A stretch of 64,000 nt of DNA from Pseudomonas mandelii (GTDB lineage: Bacteria; Pseudomonadota; Gammaproteobacteria; Pseudomonadales; Pseudomonadaceae): positions 38,835 through 102,834 of the forward strand of contig NZ_JAMYDU010000019.1 of NCBI RefSeq assembly GCF_024138395.1, given 5' to 3'. Position 1 is the first letter of the stretch; each line of letters opens with the position of its first letter. The notes below the pieces were generated by a model. That model searched no databases, had not been told where the DNA came from, and saw only the letters and a program-made list of their open reading frames with translations. Below, one piece after another: positions 62,218 through 64,000 of this stretch. A program made the translations under genes and the position numbers.

Positions 62218-63732
62218 ATGAAAACGCCCCATGTTTCACTCCAGCGGCCTGAGGATGAAAATCTCGGGATCGGCGCGAATATGGCTTATGGCTTGCAACA
62301 CGTTCTAACCATGTATGGCGGTATTGTCGCGGTACCTTTGATCATCGGCCAGGCGGCCGGGCTTTCGCCGGCGGACATCGGTTTGTTGATTGCTGCTTCA
62401 TTGTTTGCAGGGGGGCTGGCGACACTGCTGCAGACCCTGGGTTTACCGTTTTTCGGTTGTCAGTTGCCGCTGGTGCAGGGCGTATCGTTCTCTGGCGTTG
62501 CGACCATGGTGGCGATTGTCGGCAGTGGCGGGGAGGGTGGCTTTCAGTCGATTCTCGGGGCGGTGATTGCCGCGTCGCTGATCGGTTTGCTGATCACGCC
62601 GGTGTTCTCACGGATTACCAAGTTCTTTCCGCCGCTGGTAACCGGCATTGTGATTACCACTATCGGCCTGACGCTAATGCCGGTGGCCGCGCGCTGGGCC
62701 ATGGGTGGCAACAGCCATGCGCCAGACTTCGGCAGCATGGCGAACATTGGTCTGGCGGCGGTGACACTGGTGCTGGTGCTGCTACTGAGCAAGATCGGCA
62801 GTGCGACCATCTCCCGTTTGTCGATCCTCTTGGCCATGGTCATCGGCACAGTCATCGCCGTGTTCCTCGGCATGGCGGATTTCTCGTCCGTCACCCAGGG
62901 CCCGATGTTTGGCTTCCCGGCACCGTTCCATTTCGGCATGCCCACCTTCCACTTCGCCGCGATCTTGTCGATGTGCATCGTGATCATGGTGACCCTGGTG
63001 GAAACCTCGGCCGATATTCTGGCCGTCGGTGAAATCATCGACACCAAAGTCGACTCCAAACGCTTGGGCAATGGCCTGCGTGCGGACATGCTGTCGAGTA
63101 TGATCGCGCCGATCTTCGGCTCCTTCACCCAAAGCGCCTTCGCCCAGAACGTCGGGCTGGTGGCGGTAACCGGGATCAAGAGCCGTTTCGTGGTGGCCAC
63201 CGGCGGTGTGTTCCTGGTGGTCCTCGGATTGCTGCCCTTCATGGGCCGGGTCATCGCCGCTGTACCGACCTCCGTCCTCGGCGGTGCCGGCATCGTACTG
63301 TTCGGCACCGTAGCGGCCAGCGGCATTCGGACGCTGTCCAAGGTCGACTACCGCAACAACGTCAACCTGATCATCGTCGCCACTTCGATCGGTTTTGGCA
63401 TGATCCCCATCGCCGCACCGAGCTTCTACGACCAATTCCCTAGCTGGTTCGCGACGATCTTCCACTCGGGCATCAGCTCCTCGGCGATCATGGCTATCAT
63501 GCTGAACCTGGCCTTCAACCACCTCACTGCCGGCAACTCGGATCAACAATCGGTGTTTGCAGCCGGTACCGAGCGAGTCTTGCGTTATCAGGATCTGGCG
63601 GCGTTGCGGGAAGGGGATTACTTCAGCGAAGGCAAGCTGCGTGACTGCGACGGGAATGAGATCCCGGTGGTGGAGGCAGAGCATGGGCATGCAGAGCCGC
63701 GGGTGATGCATGCGAAAAGCGAGCATGTCTGA
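62218..63732 (+). CDS. NCS2-family xanthine/uracil permease
   Basis: A nucleobase:cation symporter-2 of 504 residues with about 12-14 membrane helices, beginning ENLGIGANMAYGLQHVLTMY. Family motifs include QGVSFSGVATM, TLVETSADILAVGEI, the substrate-binding GSFTQSAFAQNVGLVAVTGIKSRFV region (as NVGLVAVTGIKSR) and TSVLGGAGIVLFGTVAASGI. The QNVGL-type motif points to purines (xanthine or urate) rather than uracil. A GTTGTATACAAC palindrome upstream suggests repression by a GntR-type protein. The C-terminus is charged and His-rich. Confidence 0.92.
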   Translation: MKTPHVSLQRPEDENLGIGANMAYGLQHVLTMYGGIVAVPLIIGQAAGLSPADIGLLIAASLFAGGLATLLQTLGLPFFGCQLPLVQGVSFSGVATMVAIVGSGGEGGFQSILGAVIAASLIGLLITPVFSRITKFFPPLVTGIVITTIGLTLMPVAARWAMGGNSHAPDFGSMANIGLAAVTLVLVLLLSKIGSATISRLSILLAMVIGTVIAVFLGMADFSSVTQGPMFGFPAPFHFGMPTFHFAAILSMCIVIMVTLVETSADILAVGEIIDTKVDSKRLGNGLRADMLSSMIAPIFGSFTQSAFAQNVGLVAVTGIKSRFVVATGGVFLVVLGLLPFMGRVIAAVPTSVLGGAGIVLFGTVAASGIRTLSKVDYRNNVNLIIVATSIGFGMIPIAAPSFYDQFPSWFATIFHSGISSSAIMAIMLNLAFNHLTAGNSDQQSVFAAGTERVLRYQDLAALREGDYFSEGKLRDCDGNEIPVVEAEHGHAEPRVMHAKSEHV

Positions 63733-63761
63733 CGGCGGTACCCGGTAAAAAGGCAGGTAGA

Positions 63762-63851
63762 TCAAAAGATCGCAGCCGGCGGCAGCTCCTACAGAGGATT
63801 CGTGTGTGATGCGATCCCTTGCAGGAGCTGCCGCAGGCTGCGATCTTTTGA
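63762..63851. repeat. REP-type palindrome next to IS end
   Basis: The arm tcaaaagatcgcagc, with ggcggcagctcctaca, pairs with tgcaggagctgccgca and gctgcgatcttttga around 35 bases. It is the same family as 35,396-35,492. The IS end starts about 10 bases further. Confidence 0.9.
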
Positions 63852-63892
63852 CTTTATAGCGTGTCTAGTCCTGAAATAGGTTTACACCTGTT

Positions 63893-64000
63893 TCACCCTA
63901 ACGCCCGATGCACCGCATCGGGCGTTTTGTATTTCAGGGATAGGTGCGGACGCTCCTGGTTGTAGATCAAGATTGCCTCCCGCACCATCTGCTCCGCTTG
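63893..64000 (-). CDS. IS3-family transposase OrfB, C-terminal part
   Basis: 35 codons, open at the window edge, reading QAEQMVREAILIYNQERPHL then SLKYKTPDAVHRALG and a TGA. The pattern YNxxRPHxxLxxxTPxxV is the C-terminal end of the IS3 family DDE (rve) domain. The rest of the gene lies beyond the window. Confidence 0.88.
   Translation of the reverse strand, partial: QAEQMVREAILIYNQERPHLSLKYKTPDAVHRALG
63901..63929 (+). terminator. Hairpin inside the IS end
   Basis: ACGCCCGATGC-ACC-GCATCGGGCGT is a perfect 11-bp stem followed by TTTGTATTT. On the plus strand it would stop transcription entering the IS from the permease side, while also being codons of the transposase end. Confidence 0.65.

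Larger units (their letters stand above)
63862..64000 (-). mobile_element. End of an IS3-family insertion sequence (cut by window)
   Basis: The region from tgtctagtcctgaaataggt to the window edge contains the 3' end of an IS3-type transposase gene and, before it, a TGT-starting sequence like an IS3 terminal repeat. The exact boundary and the other end cannot be seen. Confidence 0.75.

Noticed and set aside
1..64000. CRISPR arrays, tRNA or rRNA genes, prophage or conjugative modules
   Set aside because: No regularly spaced repeats, cloverleaf genes, ribosomal sequence or phage structural genes were seen. The repeated sequences are palindromic REP-type elements.

Overview
The window is chromosomal DNA of a Pseudomonas, most likely of the P. 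fluorescens group. Gene content and order follow two P. aeruginosa blocks from memory: fadBA, DUF1653, topA, sulA-lexA, psrA, nagZ, MTIP, mfd, gap, sthA and lolCDE (the PA3014 to PA2986 region), and cupredoxin, queF, DUF4404, HAD, mlaA, rssBC, tal and dusA (the PA2807 to PA2795 region). Intergenic palindromes of the REP type found in fluorescent pseudomonads support this. I saw no tRNA, rRNA, CRISPR array or prophage. One insertion sequence is cut by the right edge.

Layout. 1-4,300: fatty acid beta-oxidation (fadBA) behind tandem PsrA-like boxes. 4,389-12,100: topA, two small conserved genes, the sulA-lexA SOS operon with two LexA boxes, psrA with its own tandem boxes, nagZ, and a methylthioinosine phosphorylase gene broken by a one-base deletion. 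12,139-22,301: two convergent SWIM/SNF2 helicase paralogues around a REP hairpin, the second apparently in an operon with mfd and a csiV-like gene. 22,671-31,663: gluconeogenic gap, apbE, sthA, a glycerophosphodiesterase, a PilZ protein and lolCDE. 31,787-34,498: a copRS-type two-component system divergent from a copper-responsive cupredoxin, with a CopR box between. 34,560-42,349: queF, DUF4404, a HAD-like protein lacking its nucleophile, mlaA, a PilZ protein, the rssB-rssC partner switch, tal, an orphan AbrB-type gene and dusA.

42,360-44,360 is the most accessory-looking part. It holds an unrecognised protein gene that appears split by loss of one T in a homopolymer, and a tiny lipoprotein. 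44,492-49,414 has a PheC-like periplasmic protein and copABCD, again with a CopR-like box, so the two copper loci about 12 kb apart probably form one regulon. 49,557-59,442 has two divergent L,D-transpeptidases, an RNase T2, a HAD hydrolase, a dCache-GGDEF protein, a small Gly/Ser-rich exported protein and a CHASE4-PAS-GGDEF-EAL protein. 59,527-63,732 has exonuclease III, an arylamine N-acetyltransferase, a BrnTA toxin-antitoxin pair and an NCS2 purine permease. The window ends in a REP-type palindrome and the 3' end of an IS3-family transposase gene.

No clearly new multi-gene defence or mobile system was found. The observations most worth checking are the matching 13-bp geometry of the PsrA-like tandem boxes at fadB and psrA, two separate one-base deletions, the HAD pseudoenzyme, the strong terminator between lolD and lolE, and the duplicated helicases, one of which lacks about 200 residues.
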